A stretch of DNA of 64,000 nt from contig JAZQLC010000019.1 of the NCBI GenBank assembly GCA_045542485.1, positions 1 to 64,000 of the forward strand, given 5' to 3'. Numbering within the stretch: position 1 is the stretch's first letter; each line of letters opens with the position of its first letter. This document shows positions 1 through 9,036 of this stretch, in pieces. The stretch comes from SIG575 sp045542485 (lineage in GTDB: Bacteria > Bacillota > Clostridia > Oscillospirales > Acutalibacteraceae). The translations under genes were made by a program, and so were the position numbers. The notes under the pieces were generated by a model. The model saw only the letters and a list, made by a program, of their open reading frames with translations, was not told where the DNA came from and ran no database searches.

Positions 1-2357
1 AGACCTGTGTTTGTACAATCAGGTGCAACTGCATCGTCAATTACTTCTGTATGGCCGAGTGCGTCTACATAATCATCTACTTTTACATCACCACATACTG
101 TACATGTATATGTTGTATAACCCTTATCTGTACATGTGGGATCTGTTACTACTGCATCATAGTTGTGTCCGAGTTCGTCTACATATGTATCTACATATTC
201 GTCACCACAAGCTGAACATGTGTGCGTTGTAAAGCCCTTCTCTGTACATGTGGGATCTGTTACTACTGCATTGTAGCTATGGCCGAGTGCATCAACTGTG
301 ATTGTCTCACGGCTGAGTTCTTCGCCACATACTGTACAATAAACTACTTTGTCGTATGAACCATCGTTTTCACAATCGGGATCAACATTGTTTTCGATTA
401 CAACATCGCCTTCTGTGTGACCCTTTGCAGGAATGATAGCTTCTTTTCTTGAAAGCTCTTCACCGCAAACTGAACAGTAAACTACTGAATCATATTTACC
501 TGCGTTTACGCAGTTTGCTTCTGTTCTGTTCTCTTCTACTGCTTCTGCCTCTGTATGTCCGAGTGCAGGAACAACTTCCTGTTTTACAAGGATTTCGCCA
601 CATACTTCACAGTGCTTTCCTTCTGTGAGACCTGTGTTTGTACAATCAGGTGCTACTGCTGCATCGATCACTTCTGTATGACCGAGTGCAGGAACAACTT
701 CCTGTTTCACAAGGATTTCACCACATACAGAACAGTGCTTTCCTTCTGTGAGACCTGTGTTTGTACAATCAGGTGCAACTGCATCGTCAATTACTTCTGT
801 ATGTCCAAGTGCAGGAACAACTTCCTGTTTTACAAGGATTTCGCCACATACTTCACAGTGCTTTCCTTCTGTGAGACCTGTGTTTACGCAATCAGGTGCA
901 ACTGCTTCATCGATTACTTCTTTATGACCGAGTGCATCGATATCAGCTTCTGTATATGTGTCACCACAGTGACATGTATACTTAGTCTGACCTTTTTCTG
1001 TACATGTAGGTTCTAAAACAACTTCGCTTTCATATGTGTGACCGAGTGCGTCTACATAATCTGCGATATATGAGTCCTCACATACTGTACATTCATATTT
1101 TGTGTAACCTTTTTCTGTACATGTGGGAGCTGCCACTGAAGGTTTATATTCGTGTCCATATGCTTCAACTGTGATTGTTTCACGAGAAAGCTCTTTGTTA
1201 CAAACTGTACAATAAACTACATTGTCGTATGAACCTTCTGTATCACAGTCGGGTGCTACATTGTTTTCTACAACAACCTCACCCTCTGTGTGTTTAACAA
1301 CAGGAACAATAACTTTTGTTCTTGATACTTCTGCACCGCAAACTGAACAGTAAACTACTGAATCGTATGAACCTGTGTTCACGCAATCAGGATCTACATT
1401 ATTTTCCACAACGGGTTCACTGTCTGTATGGCCGAGAGGCTCAACATGATTTGCAAGATATGTATCACCACATACTGAACATTCGTATTTTGTATAACCT
1501 GCTTCTGTACAAGTTGCGGGAGCTACTGAAACTTCATACTGATGACCATATGCCTCAACAGGTCTTGTATCAAGAACTTCACCACAGATTGTACACTTGA
1601 GTTCATCAGTACCTTCGTTTGTACAATCGGGTTTTTCTGCATTTGACCATTCGCCGTCATCGTGACCAACTGTTACAGTAGCATTTGCTGCTGAAAGGTC
1701 AATAGTCTGACCATGTGCAACATAGCTGCCTGAAGTTGTGCCGAAAGTTTCTGTAACTGAACGGGAAACAAATGTAAGACCGCCGAGACAGTCTGCATCT
1801 TTTATCCAGTCTTCACTCATATAGATTGAACCTGTTGCTCCGAATTCAGCATCCTCACGGACCTTCAGTGAGAACTTAGCAATCTGACCGTCTGCAATTA
1901 CAGGATTACCCTTACTTGAGTCACCTGAGAAACCGATGTAAGCAATCTTCACTGAACCGGCAAGAGACTGCCAGTAAGTGGGATTAGAGTTTCTCTTATA
2001 CATTGATGACGATGATGCGGCATTACCGAGGAGTTTGTAATTTTCAAGCTCACCTGCATTATCAATATAATCAGGTGTAGTGTTTCGTTTACCCTCGGGG
2101 ATAACCACCTCAAAAAGTGTTGAATCGTAGAGAACCGCTGCCTGAGCTGCGTAAACAAGATAATCTGTGCTCAGAGAGAGGTAAACGTCGATTACGTCAC
2201 CGGGATGCACCACGTCGGCACTTGTCGTAATACCGTACTGTGCCACATAGCTTGCTTCGTCATTACTCTCGTCGGCAGCTGAAACGCCGATTGCAAACAT
2301 GTTCATAACTATGAGCAAAGAGAGAATAATGCTGAGAAGCTTCTTCGTCTTAGACAT
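1..2357 (-). CDS. Secreted Cys-rich repeat protein with cohesin-like N-terminal domain (3' end outside window)
   Basis: The frame is open from the ATG at 2357 to the window edge (785 codons visible). The start is fixed by AAAGGAGG eight bases upstream. Residues 1-28 form a signal peptide (KTKK, hydrophobic core, VSA-A cleavage). Residues about 30-225 resemble a beta-sandwich of cohesin type (phrases such as VHPGDVIDVYLSL and AAVLYDSTLFEV). From about residue 230 there are at least fourteen repeats of roughly 40 residues, each with an ALGHT-type linker, a DCTNTG-type cysteine and an HCxxCGE pair. Such repeats are common in surface proteins of gut Firmicutes; their ligand is unknown. It lies downstream of the exopolysaccharide operon but has its own promoter. 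An adhesin or cell-surface role is inference. The C-terminus and any anchor are not seen. Confidence 0.85.
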   Translation of the reverse strand, partial: MSKTKKLLSIILSLLIVMNMFAIGVSAADESNDEASYVAQYGITTSADVVHPGDVIDVYLSLSTDYLVYAAQAAVLYDSTLFEVVIPEGKRNTTPDYIDNAGELENYKLLGNAASSSSMYKRNSNPTYWQSLAGSVKIAYIGFSGDSSKGNPVIADGQIAKFSLKVREDAEFGATGSIYMSEDWIKDADCLGGLTFVSRSVTETFGTTSGSYVAHGQTIDLSAANATVTVGHDDGEWSNAEKPDCTNEGTDELKCTICGEVLDTRPVEAYGHQYEVSVAPATCTEAGYTKYECSVCGDTYLANHVEPLGHTDSEPVVENNVDPDCVNTGSYDSVVYCSVCGAEVSRTKVIVPVVKHTEGEVVVENNVAPDCDTEGSYDNVVYCTVCNKELSRETITVEAYGHEYKPSVAAPTCTEKGYTKYECTVCEDSYIADYVDALGHTYESEVVLEPTCTEKGQTKYTCHCGDTYTEADIDALGHKEVIDEAVAPDCVNTGLTEGKHCEVCGEILVKQEVVPALGHTEVIDDAVAPDCTNTGLTEGKHCSVCGEILVKQEVVPALGHTEVIDAAVAPDCTNTGLTEGKHCEVCGEILVKQEVVPALGHTEAEAVEENRTEANCVNAGKYDSVVYCSVCGEELSRKEAIIPAKGHTEGDVVIENNVDPDCENDGSYDKVVYCTVCGEELSRETITVDALGHSYNAVVTDPTCTEKGFTTHTCSACGDEYVDTYVDELGHNYDAVVTDPTCTDKGYTTYTCTVCGDVKVDDYVDALGHTEVIDDAVAPDCTNTG
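561..929 (-). repeat. Three tandem 123-bp coding repeats
   Basis: Units begin at 561, 684 and 807, exactly 123 bp (41 codons) apart, and are nearly identical at the DNA level. They encode the GLTEGKHCEVCGE-type module of the Cys-repeat protein. Flanking modules are more diverged. The high nucleotide identity suggests recent duplication and possible in-frame copy-number variation. Confidence 0.85.
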
Positions 2358-2424
2358 ATTTTTTGCCTCCTTTAAGATATGATGCTATGTATAAAAAATC
2401 GTTTTAGAATCGAAAAGGGCAATA

Positions 2425-2478
2425 CTCCCCCTACTATTCTTCATAGTAATGATAGCATAAGTAGGGGGAGAGTGTCAA
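2425..2478 (-). promoter_or_regulatory. Promoter with inverted-repeat operator for the Cys-repeat protein
   Basis: On the minus strand, -35 TTGACA (2473-2478), an 18-bp spacer and an extended -10 TGC-TATCAT (2449-2454) predict a start near 2442 and a leader of about 85 nt. A perfect 10-bp inverted repeat (CTCCCCCTAC / GTAGGGGGAG at 2425-2434 and 2461-2470) has one arm in the spacer and the other just after the predicted start. A repressor or other dyad-binding regulator is inferred. A smaller hairpin (TACTAT/ATAGTA) lies between the arms. Confidence 0.7.
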
Positions 2479-2534
2479 CATATAAAGATGAAATAAAAAG
2501 TAACGTGCAGAAAAAATTTGAAAGTTGCACAATT

Positions 2535-2572
2535 TTTGTCTTTTGTTTTATTGCAAATAGCACAAAGACAAA
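2535..2572 (-). terminator. Possible weak terminator after the polysaccharide operon
   Basis: An imperfect inverted repeat (TTTGTCTTTTGT at 2535-2546 and ACAAAGACAAA at 2562-2572) lies just after the capG stop on the minus strand. The following T-rich stretch is loose, so termination is uncertain. Confidence 0.35.
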
Positions 2573-2574
2573 TT

Positions 2575-3702
2575 TTAAGGCTTGAGCCACACTGTCTTAT
2601 TGACAATATGTGTATAGCTCTGAACGAGTTTCACAACTTTCACAGACACATTCATATCTGCATAATCTTCTGCCATAACATAGGGCTCATTGTTTTCTCT
2701 CATAGAAACTGAAAGCTCAATTGCTCTTTCAACATCCTGAGTTTTTATACCGCCGATAACCACACTGCCTTTGTCGAGAACTTCCGGTCTTTCAGTTGAT
2801 GTTCTGAGAAGAACACCGGAAAAACCGAGCATAGCAGATTCTTCAGAAAGCGTACCGCTGTCAGAAAGAACGCAGTAGCTTGTCTTCTGAAGCTTGTTAT
2901 AATCCATAAAACCGAAAGGTTTGAGATTCTGAACAAGAGGATGGAATTTGAAGTTTCTCTTTTCAATGAATTTCATTGAACGGGGGTGAGTTGAATAGAT
3001 AACGGGCATCTGATATTTTTCTGCAATATTGTTGATTGCAGTCATCAGTGACATAAAGTTTTCTTCGTTGTCGATATTTTCTTCTCTGTGAGCAGAAACA
3101 AGGAAAAACTTTCCTGCTTCAAGACCGAGGCGCTCAAGCACATCACTTGCATCAATCTTGTCCTTATACTCTTCGAGCACTTCTCTCATAGGAGAACCCG
3201 TTACAAAAACAGTCTTTCCGTCAATTCCTTCAGAAATAAGATAACGTCTGCTGTGCTCTGTGTAAGGAAGATTAATATCTGAAATGTGGTCAACAATTTT
3301 TCTGTTAATCATTTCGCTTACATTCCAGTCCCAGCAACGGTTACCTGCTTCCATATGGAAAATCGGAATTTTGAGACGCTTTGCACTGATTGCAGAGAGA
3401 GCTGAGTTTGTATCGCCCAGGAGAAGAACTGCGTCGGGCTTTTCCTTTACCATTACCTGATAGGATTTTGCGATAATGTTACCCATTGTTTCACCAAGGT
3501 CTGCGCCTACACTGTCAAGATAATAGTCGGGTGCGCGTAAATCAAGGTCCTCAAAGAAAACCTGATTGAGAGTGTAGTCATAGTTCTGACCTGTGTGAAC
3601 TATAATGTGGTCAAAATATTTGTCCGCACATTTCATCACCGCAGAAAGTCTGATAATTTCAGGGCGTGTGCCGATGATTGTCATTAATTTCAGTTTACTC
3701 AT
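2575..3702 (-). CDS. capG: UDP-GlcNAc 2-epimerase (non-hydrolysing), CapG/WecB family
   Basis: About 375 residues, the normal family length. It has the N-terminal IGTRPEIIRL motif, HTGQNYD, an HxEAGNR segment and the later SDSGTLSEE motif of the GT-B-fold UDP-GlcNAc 2-epimerases. The ATG at 3702 is preferred over the GTG at 3711 because AAGGTG lies six bases before it. It follows capF by 10 bp. CapF and CapG act in sequence in UDP-N-acetyl-L-fucosamine synthesis in Staphylococcus aureus capsule loci, and the pairing here suggests the same pathway. It is the last gene of the operon. Plain WecB activity (UDP-ManNAc) is the alternative. Confidence 0.88.
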   Translation of the reverse strand: MSKLKLMTIIGTRPEIIRLSAVMKCADKYFDHIIVHTGQNYDYTLNQVFFEDLDLRAPDYYLDSVGADLGETMGNIIAKSYQVMVKEKPDAVLLLGDTNSALSAISAKRLKIPIFHMEAGNRCWDWNVSEMINRKIVDHISDINLPYTEHSRRYLISEGIDGKTVFVTGSPMREVLEEYKDKIDASDVLERLGLEAGKFFLVSAHREENIDNEENFMSLMTAINNIAEKYQMPVIYSTHPRSMKFIEKRNFKFHPLVQNLKPFGFMDYNKLQKTSYCVLSDSGTLSEESAMLGFSGVLLRTSTERPEVLDKGSVVIGGIKTQDVERAIELSVSMRENNEPYVMAEDYADMNVSVKVVKLVQSYTHIVNKTVWLKP

Positions 3703-3712
3703 ATCTTTCACC

Positions 3713-4822
3713 TTAAACTTTCAGGAAAACCGTATCGGGCTTTGTGGGATCAAAGGGCTCGTTGCACCACATCAGTGTCACAAGGTCTGTATCGCCCAGG
3801 TTTTCAATGTTATGTGTATAGCCTGTGGGAATATCTATAACTTCGATTTTGTCGCCGCTTACGAAATACTCGATAACCTTTTCCTCACCGTATTTTCTGA
3901 AGCGAACAACACCTTTGCCTGAAACCACAACAAATTTTTCGTTCTTTGTGTTATGCCAGTGGTTACCTTTTGTAATGCCCGGCTTAGAAATATTAACGGA
4001 CATCTGACCTCTGTCAATTGTTCTGATAATTTCAGTAAATGAGCCGCGCTCATCAATATTCATTTTAAGGGGATATGAAAATTTATCTTCAGGAAGGTAG
4101 CTTAAATATGTTGCATAAAGGTCCTTGATAAATTCGTCTGACATATCCGGGATTTTTCTCTCGTCACGGGAAGCCTTGAAAGAATAAATCAGGTCAACAA
4201 TTTCACCGAGTGTCCTCTTATGAACAGGAGAGATTTCACAGAATTTTTCTTTTCTGTTTGCTTTCCCTTCAATTGCATTTCTGATTTCGTTCACAACATC
4301 ATCAACATAAACGAGAGTCATCATATAATTTCTGTCATTGACGGTAATGGGCAAATCGTTTGCAATATTGTTGCAGAAAGTTGCAACAGCGCTGTTGTAA
4401 TTGGGTCTTGTCCATTTACCGAAAACATTGGGCATTCTGTAAACAAAAACCTCTGCACCTGTTTCCTCGCCGTAGGCAAAAATAAAATCTTCCGCATCTT
4501 TCTTTGATTTCCCGTAAGGATTATCAAGTGACGCCTGAATAGAGGAGGTTATAAGCACGGGGCAGGTATTTTTATTGTTTTTAAGAGACTGAAGAACTTC
4601 GCCTGTGAAGCCTGAATTACCTTTTGCAAATTCTTCTTCTGTTTCAGGTCTGTTTACACCTGCAAGATGAACTACGAAATCGCATTCTGCACAATACTTA
4701 TCAAGAAGTGATTTTTCTGTGTTCACATCAAATCTGAGAAGCTCATAATTTTCGTTTGTTTCAAAATTCGCACAAACATTTCTGCCGACAAAACCGTCTG
4801 CACCTGTTACGAGAATTTTCAT
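3713..4822 (-). CDS. capF: CapF-type bifunctional reductase: SDR domain plus cupin domain
   Basis: Residues 1-7 plus the following GADGFVG form the Rossmann nucleotide-binding motif of an extended SDR. YGKSKKDAE carries the catalytic Tyr-Lys. The C-terminal third is a metal-binding cupin (GNHWHNTKNE, VVSGKG, PTGYTHNIEN). This two-domain order and length (369 residues) match CapF/WbjC, which epimerises and reduces the CapE product on the way to UDP-L-FucNAc. SD GAGGGGAA precedes the ATG. The CapE partner (inverting 4,6-dehydratase) is not in this window, so it must be encoded elsewhere or the substrate differs. Confidence 0.9.
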   Translation of the reverse strand: MKILVTGADGFVGRNVCANFETNENYELLRFDVNTEKSLLDKYCAECDFVVHLAGVNRPETEEEFAKGNSGFTGEVLQSLKNNKNTCPVLITSSIQASLDNPYGKSKKDAEDFIFAYGEETGAEVFVYRMPNVFGKWTRPNYNSAVATFCNNIANDLPITVNDRNYMMTLVYVDDVVNEIRNAIEGKANRKEKFCEISPVHKRTLGEIVDLIYSFKASRDERKIPDMSDEFIKDLYATYLSYLPEDKFSYPLKMNIDERGSFTEIIRTIDRGQMSVNISKPGITKGNHWHNTKNEKFVVVSGKGVVRFRKYGEEKVIEYFVSGDKIEVIDIPTGYTHNIENLGDTDLVTLMWCNEPFDPTKPDTVFLKV

Positions 4823-4839
4823 AAATTTCCCCTCACAAT

Positions 4840-6372
4840 TTATAATTTCTTTTTAAGAATGCCTTTAATAAGTGAAAGAATTTCTTTTCTCTTTCTTCCG
4901 ATGATGCATACTGCACCCAATGCAAAAATCACAAATTTGAACGCAAAGTTTGCGAAGAAGGTTCCTGAGAAAAGAGCAATCTCATTTTCAATTCCCACAT
5001 AGAGAACGTTTACGGGAACAAGACCCGCCACGCTGAAGAGAGCAACGAGAAGAATCTTGCTTATCATTTCTTTTACATTATATTTAATAATATCATTCTT
5101 TCTGCAGATTGCCACGGAAACTGCTGCTGCCGTTGACCTTGAAGCAAGGAAGCAGAGCGCTGCGGTGAGCATTGTGTAAAGATTCATCTCTGTGAGAATA
5201 TAGCTCATAGTGAAATTCACAATGATTGCCGAGCCTGAACAGAGAAACATTTTTTTACTCTGTTTTATGTCATACATAATGCCGAAGGTATGAGTAAAGT
5301 ATACAAACTTAACTGCGTGAGCCACGGCAATTATAGGAACATATTTCCACGCATCATAGTAGTTGTTATCAAGAAGCATTACAACTTCCTGCGAGAAGAT
5401 CGCCACACCGAGGCAGACAATCGCAGAAATTCTGAAAGCAACCGAAGCTAAATCCACAATCTCCTTTTTGCCTTCTTCTCCGAGTTTCATTTTGTCATTA
5501 AACCACGGTCTGAAAGCAAGATGAATCGAAGACTGAACAATTTCAATGACAGAACTGAACTGCATCGAAACACTGTAAATTCCGTTTTCAAAAGCTTTAC
5601 CTGCTGCATTGAGAAAATGCTTTGATATGTAGGACGCCATATTGTTGGCTATGTTGTGGGGAAGAAGAGGAATTGAATATCTGAGAGATACCCCGAGCAT
5701 CTCTTTATCAATTCCAAAATACATCATTCCCTGACGGAACATATCAATGATTCCGTAAATTGCAAAAACAAAATTTGAAAGGAATAACGAAAGCATCATT
5801 CCGTTAAGTCCGCCCAGCTCAAAGCCGAGGAAGTAAACACCTCTGCCGAAGATGAGAAGAATAACATTCAGACCTACATGGAAAAAGAAAAAGAGAAGAG
5901 AATTTTTTGCAAATTTTCCGCCCTGCTGTTTTGCCTGAAGAATGGACTGATACATCTGATACAGTGCATTGAAAACAAGTGTCAGAAGTGTGCAGATAAC
6001 AGGTGGATAAATTTCAATACCTTTGAAAAGAATGCCACTGATGGGATTTCTGAAAATCATCATCAGTGCAACTACTGCCGTGCCGAAAACAAGCATAAAG
6101 GTCATTATTGTGCCGAAAAATTTTCTGCACTTTTCTTTATCAAGCTTGTATTCTGCGTAAAATCTGATAAGCGCATAAGGCAGTGACAGATTAACAAGAA
6201 GCACTGCGATGTTTGTGAAAGAAGTCAGCAGATTGACTCTGCCGTAATCCTCTGTTGAGAGAAGATTGGGATTGGTGTAGATGAACAAGAGCAAGAATGT
6301 TGATGCTTTTGTCACCATATTTGCAATTGTGTAGAGAAGAGAATTCTTTGCTACTTTATTTGCTCCCGACAT
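4840..6372 (-). CDS. wzx: Polysaccharide repeat-unit flippase (Wzx, MOP superfamily)
   Basis: A polytopic membrane protein of about 510 residues with roughly 12-14 hydrophobic segments and the typical start VAKNSLLYTIANM. The segment LRYSIPLLPHNIAN is common in Wzx-type exporters of gut Firmicutes. It would flip lipid-linked repeat units across the cytoplasmic membrane. AGGTGAG eight bases upstream favours the ATG at 6372 over the in-frame GTG at 6381. It sits between the glycosyltransferase and capF in one tightly spaced operon. Confidence 0.88.
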   Translation of the reverse strand: MSGANKVAKNSLLYTIANMVTKASTFLLLFIYTNPNLLSTEDYGRVNLLTSFTNIAVLLVNLSLPYALIRFYAEYKLDKEKCRKFFGTIMTFMLVFGTAVVALMMIFRNPISGILFKGIEIYPPVICTLLTLVFNALYQMYQSILQAKQQGGKFAKNSLLFFFFHVGLNVILLIFGRGVYFLGFELGGLNGMMLSLFLSNFVFAIYGIIDMFRQGMMYFGIDKEMLGVSLRYSIPLLPHNIANNMASYISKHFLNAAGKAFENGIYSVSMQFSSVIEIVQSSIHLAFRPWFNDKMKLGEEGKKEIVDLASVAFRISAIVCLGVAIFSQEVVMLLDNNYYDAWKYVPIIAVAHAVKFVYFTHTFGIMYDIKQSKKMFLCSGSAIIVNFTMSYILTEMNLYTMLTAALCFLASRSTAAAVSVAICRKNDIIKYNVKEMISKILLVALFSVAGLVPVNVLYVGIENEIALFSGTFFANFAFKFVIFALGAVCIIGRKRKEILSLIKGILKKKL

Positions 6373-6388
6373 CGTACTCACCTGCCCT

Positions 6389-7642
6389 CTATCCTTGTGT
6401 GATTTCTTTATAAATTGAGATAAGCTTTTCTGTGTTGACTTTCACATCGTGTCTTTCCGTCGCAAGGCTTCTGCCCTTTGAAGAAAGAGAAAGACAAAGC
6501 TCATCGTCTTCAAAAATTCTGCTGATTTTTTCAGCACATTCATCTATATTGTCCACTTCATAAAGAAGTCCCGACACTCCGTCCTCTGCATATGAGGCTG
6601 TACCGCCTACATCACTTGCAACAGAGGGCACACCCATAACCTGCGCCTCGGCAAGAGAATTCGGTGAATTCTCAATCACGGAATACTGCCAGAATGCACG
6701 GCTCTTCATCAGGTGCTCTGCAATTTCCTGAGGATTGAGCGAAGGAAGGAATTTAATATTATCCCTGACTCCGTATTTGTCCATCAGTTCATTTATATAT
6801 TTAGGATAACTTGCAATTGAAGAAATCGGCGCATCAACTCCGAAACCGCCGGGCACTTCAAGTACAACATCCGGATATTTTTCTTTAAGTTTTGCAATAA
6901 CCTTTACTGCATAATGAAGTCCCTTATAGGGAATTTCACTTCTGATTCCGAAAAGCTTATGCTTCTCTGCATTTTCAATATCCCAACTGTATGAATAGAA
7001 ATCACTGCGGAGAATTCTGTTGCAGGAAAAATATTTTATTTCCGGATTCATTCTTTCAGCCTCGGCTTTATCGAAATGAGTTCTGCCGATGCAGTAAGAA
7101 GCTTTTTTAATAATTCTGTTTGTTTTGGAAGCACGGATGTGCATCATTATTTTTCTTTCAAGAAGACCGTTAAGCTTCTTGTTGTCACGCTTTGACCTGC
7201 CGAAAAGAAGAGTTTTAAGAGGCATACCCTTTACATAAACATCTGCACAGGCACCTGCAAGTCCCTGAAGAGTTACGGTAACGGGACATTTCACATCACA
7301 TCTCATCAATGAATCACCGAAAGAAAATTCAGTGCCCTGAATGTCAATCACATCAGGATTTTCCTCAGCAATAATCTTTGAAAGTTTTTCTTCAAGAATT
7401 TTATCTCTGCCCATAGCAACCTGATTTGCGCGGACAAAGTATACTATCTTTTTGCCGTCAACAACCTTCTTTTCTTCTTTGATATCACGGTTGATGCTGA
7501 CAATTATAAACTTTTCAACCTCATCAAAAGCTTCTAAATTTTTTGCCGTAGCGGCGATCCAACCTCCTGAGGTTTTTATATCTTTTTCGCTTTGTGACAA
7601 GCTCAGAACATGCGTCATCATTGTCAGCCACATTATCTTCAT
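6389..7642 (-). CDS. Glycosyltransferase, GT4 family (GT-B fold)
   Basis: The N-terminus MKIMWL...GGW and the C-terminal donor-binding region (ENSPNSLAEAQVMG, VASDVGGTASYAEDG, SGLLYE) are characteristic of GT4 retaining transferases. The ATG at 7642 fits the family N-terminus and has GGGGAG ten bases upstream; an ATG at 7651 abuts that SD. It overlaps the upstream polymerase gene by about 119 nt. It is the only obvious glycosyltransferase in the locus and probably adds a sugar to the lipid-linked repeat unit on the cytoplasmic face. The sugar specificity cannot be read from sequence. Confidence 0.87.
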   Translation of the reverse strand: MKIMWLTMMTHVLSLSQSEKDIKTSGGWIAATAKNLEAFDEVEKFIIVSINRDIKEEKKVVDGKKIVYFVRANQVAMGRDKILEEKLSKIIAEENPDVIDIQGTEFSFGDSLMRCDVKCPVTVTLQGLAGACADVYVKGMPLKTLLFGRSKRDNKKLNGLLERKIMMHIRASKTNRIIKKASYCIGRTHFDKAEAERMNPEIKYFSCNRILRSDFYSYSWDIENAEKHKLFGIRSEIPYKGLHYAVKVIAKLKEKYPDVVLEVPGGFGVDAPISSIASYPKYINELMDKYGVRDNIKFLPSLNPQEIAEHLMKSRAFWQYSVIENSPNSLAEAQVMGVPSVASDVGGTASYAEDGVSGLLYEVDNIDECAEKISRIFEDDELCLSLSSKGRSLATERHDVKVNTEKLISIYKEITQG

Positions 7643-9005
7643 CTGAATCATTCTCCCCGTAGAAATAAATCATAGCAACACCTAAGCAGAAGTTAACGGT
7701 CGGCTCCGTGTTAAGAAGCGTGTGCGATGCAAGACCCGTTATAAAAAGTACCACAAGAGGCAGGAAACCGAGAAGTCTGATTTTTACCTTTCCCAGAGAA
7801 ACAATCGCTTTTCTGATTTCCATAAAAACTGCACTGTACATCCAGAAGACAATTCCCAGACCGAAAAGTCCGAAGAGTGCAATAATCTCGATGAACATAT
7901 TGTGCGCCTGAATACCGCCATATTTTTCAAGAGGTCCGCCTAAAAAGAACAGACGCATATCACTGCCCAGAACTTCAAAATAATGCATCCACAAATCGAA
8001 ACGACCATTGGAAATGTCGTTACCTCTGGGGTCTGTGAATCTTTCGATTGTACGCATAATATTTTCGTGAAGCTGTGTCCCTTCAGTGAAAAGGACAAGA
8101 CTTCCGAAAACTACCACCGAAGCTATCGCCATCAGTGTGATGGGAAGCCTCGCTCTCTTCTGGGAATAACCCAGAGTCATAACAGCAGCGAAAGTAATTA
8201 TCATACCGATAAGACTTGTTCTCGACTGAGTTGCAAAGCAGTAATAAAGAAGCGGAAGTGCCGTAACAGCCAGAACTACCCACTCCTTGAAATTCCTTAC
8301 CTTGGTCATTCCCATAGTTACGAAAACAAGACAGAAAGCAAGAGAAATACCCAACTGGTTAACTCCCGAGCCTTCCGCAAGGGACATTCTTGTAGCATCA
8401 AGAGAATAGGCAGGGTTCACAAGGATTGATGCAAAAACTGCAATCAGAACACCGGCAACATAAAAAACCTGAATGTTCATAAATTTCTTGGCTGCTGTTT
8501 TTCTGTCGGTAAGACTCCTGAATACATCAACCATATAAAGCATAAAGAACATAAGCTTGATGGCGATAAAACTCATTCGCATAGCCTGATTGCCGTTGAG
8601 TATGTACTGAAGGGAATAAAGAATGAAAACAACACCAGCAGTTACAACAGGCTTGGACATCCGCCTTTTTTCTTTTTCACTTTTATATTCGTTTTCAAAA
8701 ACATAAGTCCTGAAGAAATAGACAAATGTAATGATGTTGATAACCGAAACATCAAAAATCGTGGAAAATCGCAGTACACTCAGCAGGGAAACGAAAATAT
8801 AGATGTAGTCATCCTTATCAAGGAAGAACAACGTGCCCAGCATAATGAATGTACCCACATAAAGGAAAAGGGATGAACTTATTTCCGATAACTGGAAAAA
8901 GATATTCGCCACAAAAACTGCGGCAAATATCCATAAATTCAACCCTTCAAAATAGCGGACGGATGTTTTCTTTTCAGTTTTTTCTTTTTTCAAAACTCTT
9001 GTCAT
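7524..9005 (-). CDS. wzy: O-antigen-polymerase/ligase-like membrane protein (Wzy)
   Basis: A polytopic protein of 493 residues with about ten to twelve membrane segments and the large loop typical of Wzy/WaaL proteins. The loop contains a SRTSLIGM-type motif and a late HNMFIEIIALFG segment. It would polymerise repeat units outside the membrane. Start ATG follows GGAGG by five bases. The last 40 residues, after the final hydrophobic segment, are strongly acidic then strongly basic and are encoded entirely within the overlap with the downstream glycosyltransferase. This tail may be an overprinting by-product rather than a functional domain. Confidence 0.85.
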   Translation of the reverse strand: MTRVLKKEKTEKKTSVRYFEGLNLWIFAAVFVANIFFQLSEISSSLFLYVGTFIMLGTLFFLDKDDYIYIFVSLLSVLRFSTIFDVSVINIITFVYFFRTYVFENEYKSEKEKRRMSKPVVTAGVVFILYSLQYILNGNQAMRMSFIAIKLMFFMLYMVDVFRSLTDRKTAAKKFMNIQVFYVAGVLIAVFASILVNPAYSLDATRMSLAEGSGVNQLGISLAFCLVFVTMGMTKVRNFKEWVVLAVTALPLLYYCFATQSRTSLIGMIITFAAVMTLGYSQKRARLPITLMAIASVVVFGSLVLFTEGTQLHENIMRTIERFTDPRGNDISNGRFDLWMHYFEVLGSDMRLFFLGGPLEKYGGIQAHNMFIEIIALFGLFGLGIVFWMYSAVFMEIRKAIVSLGKVKIRLLGFLPLVVLFITGLASHTLLNTEPTVNFCLGVAMIYFYGENDSDEDNVADNDDACSELVTKRKRYKNLRRLDRRYGKKFRSF

Positions 9006-9036
9006 AACATCCTCCGCTTTAAATTTTTCTTATAAT

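Noticed and set aside
561..929. Regular 123-bp repeats as a CRISPR array or satellite
   Set aside because: The units are in-frame coding modules (41 codons) of a secreted protein with no spacer-repeat structure and no cas genes.
555..1016. Plus-strand Cys-rich 153-codon frame
   Set aside because: It is the antisense shadow of the Cys-repeat protein; no SD and its repeats mirror the real gene.
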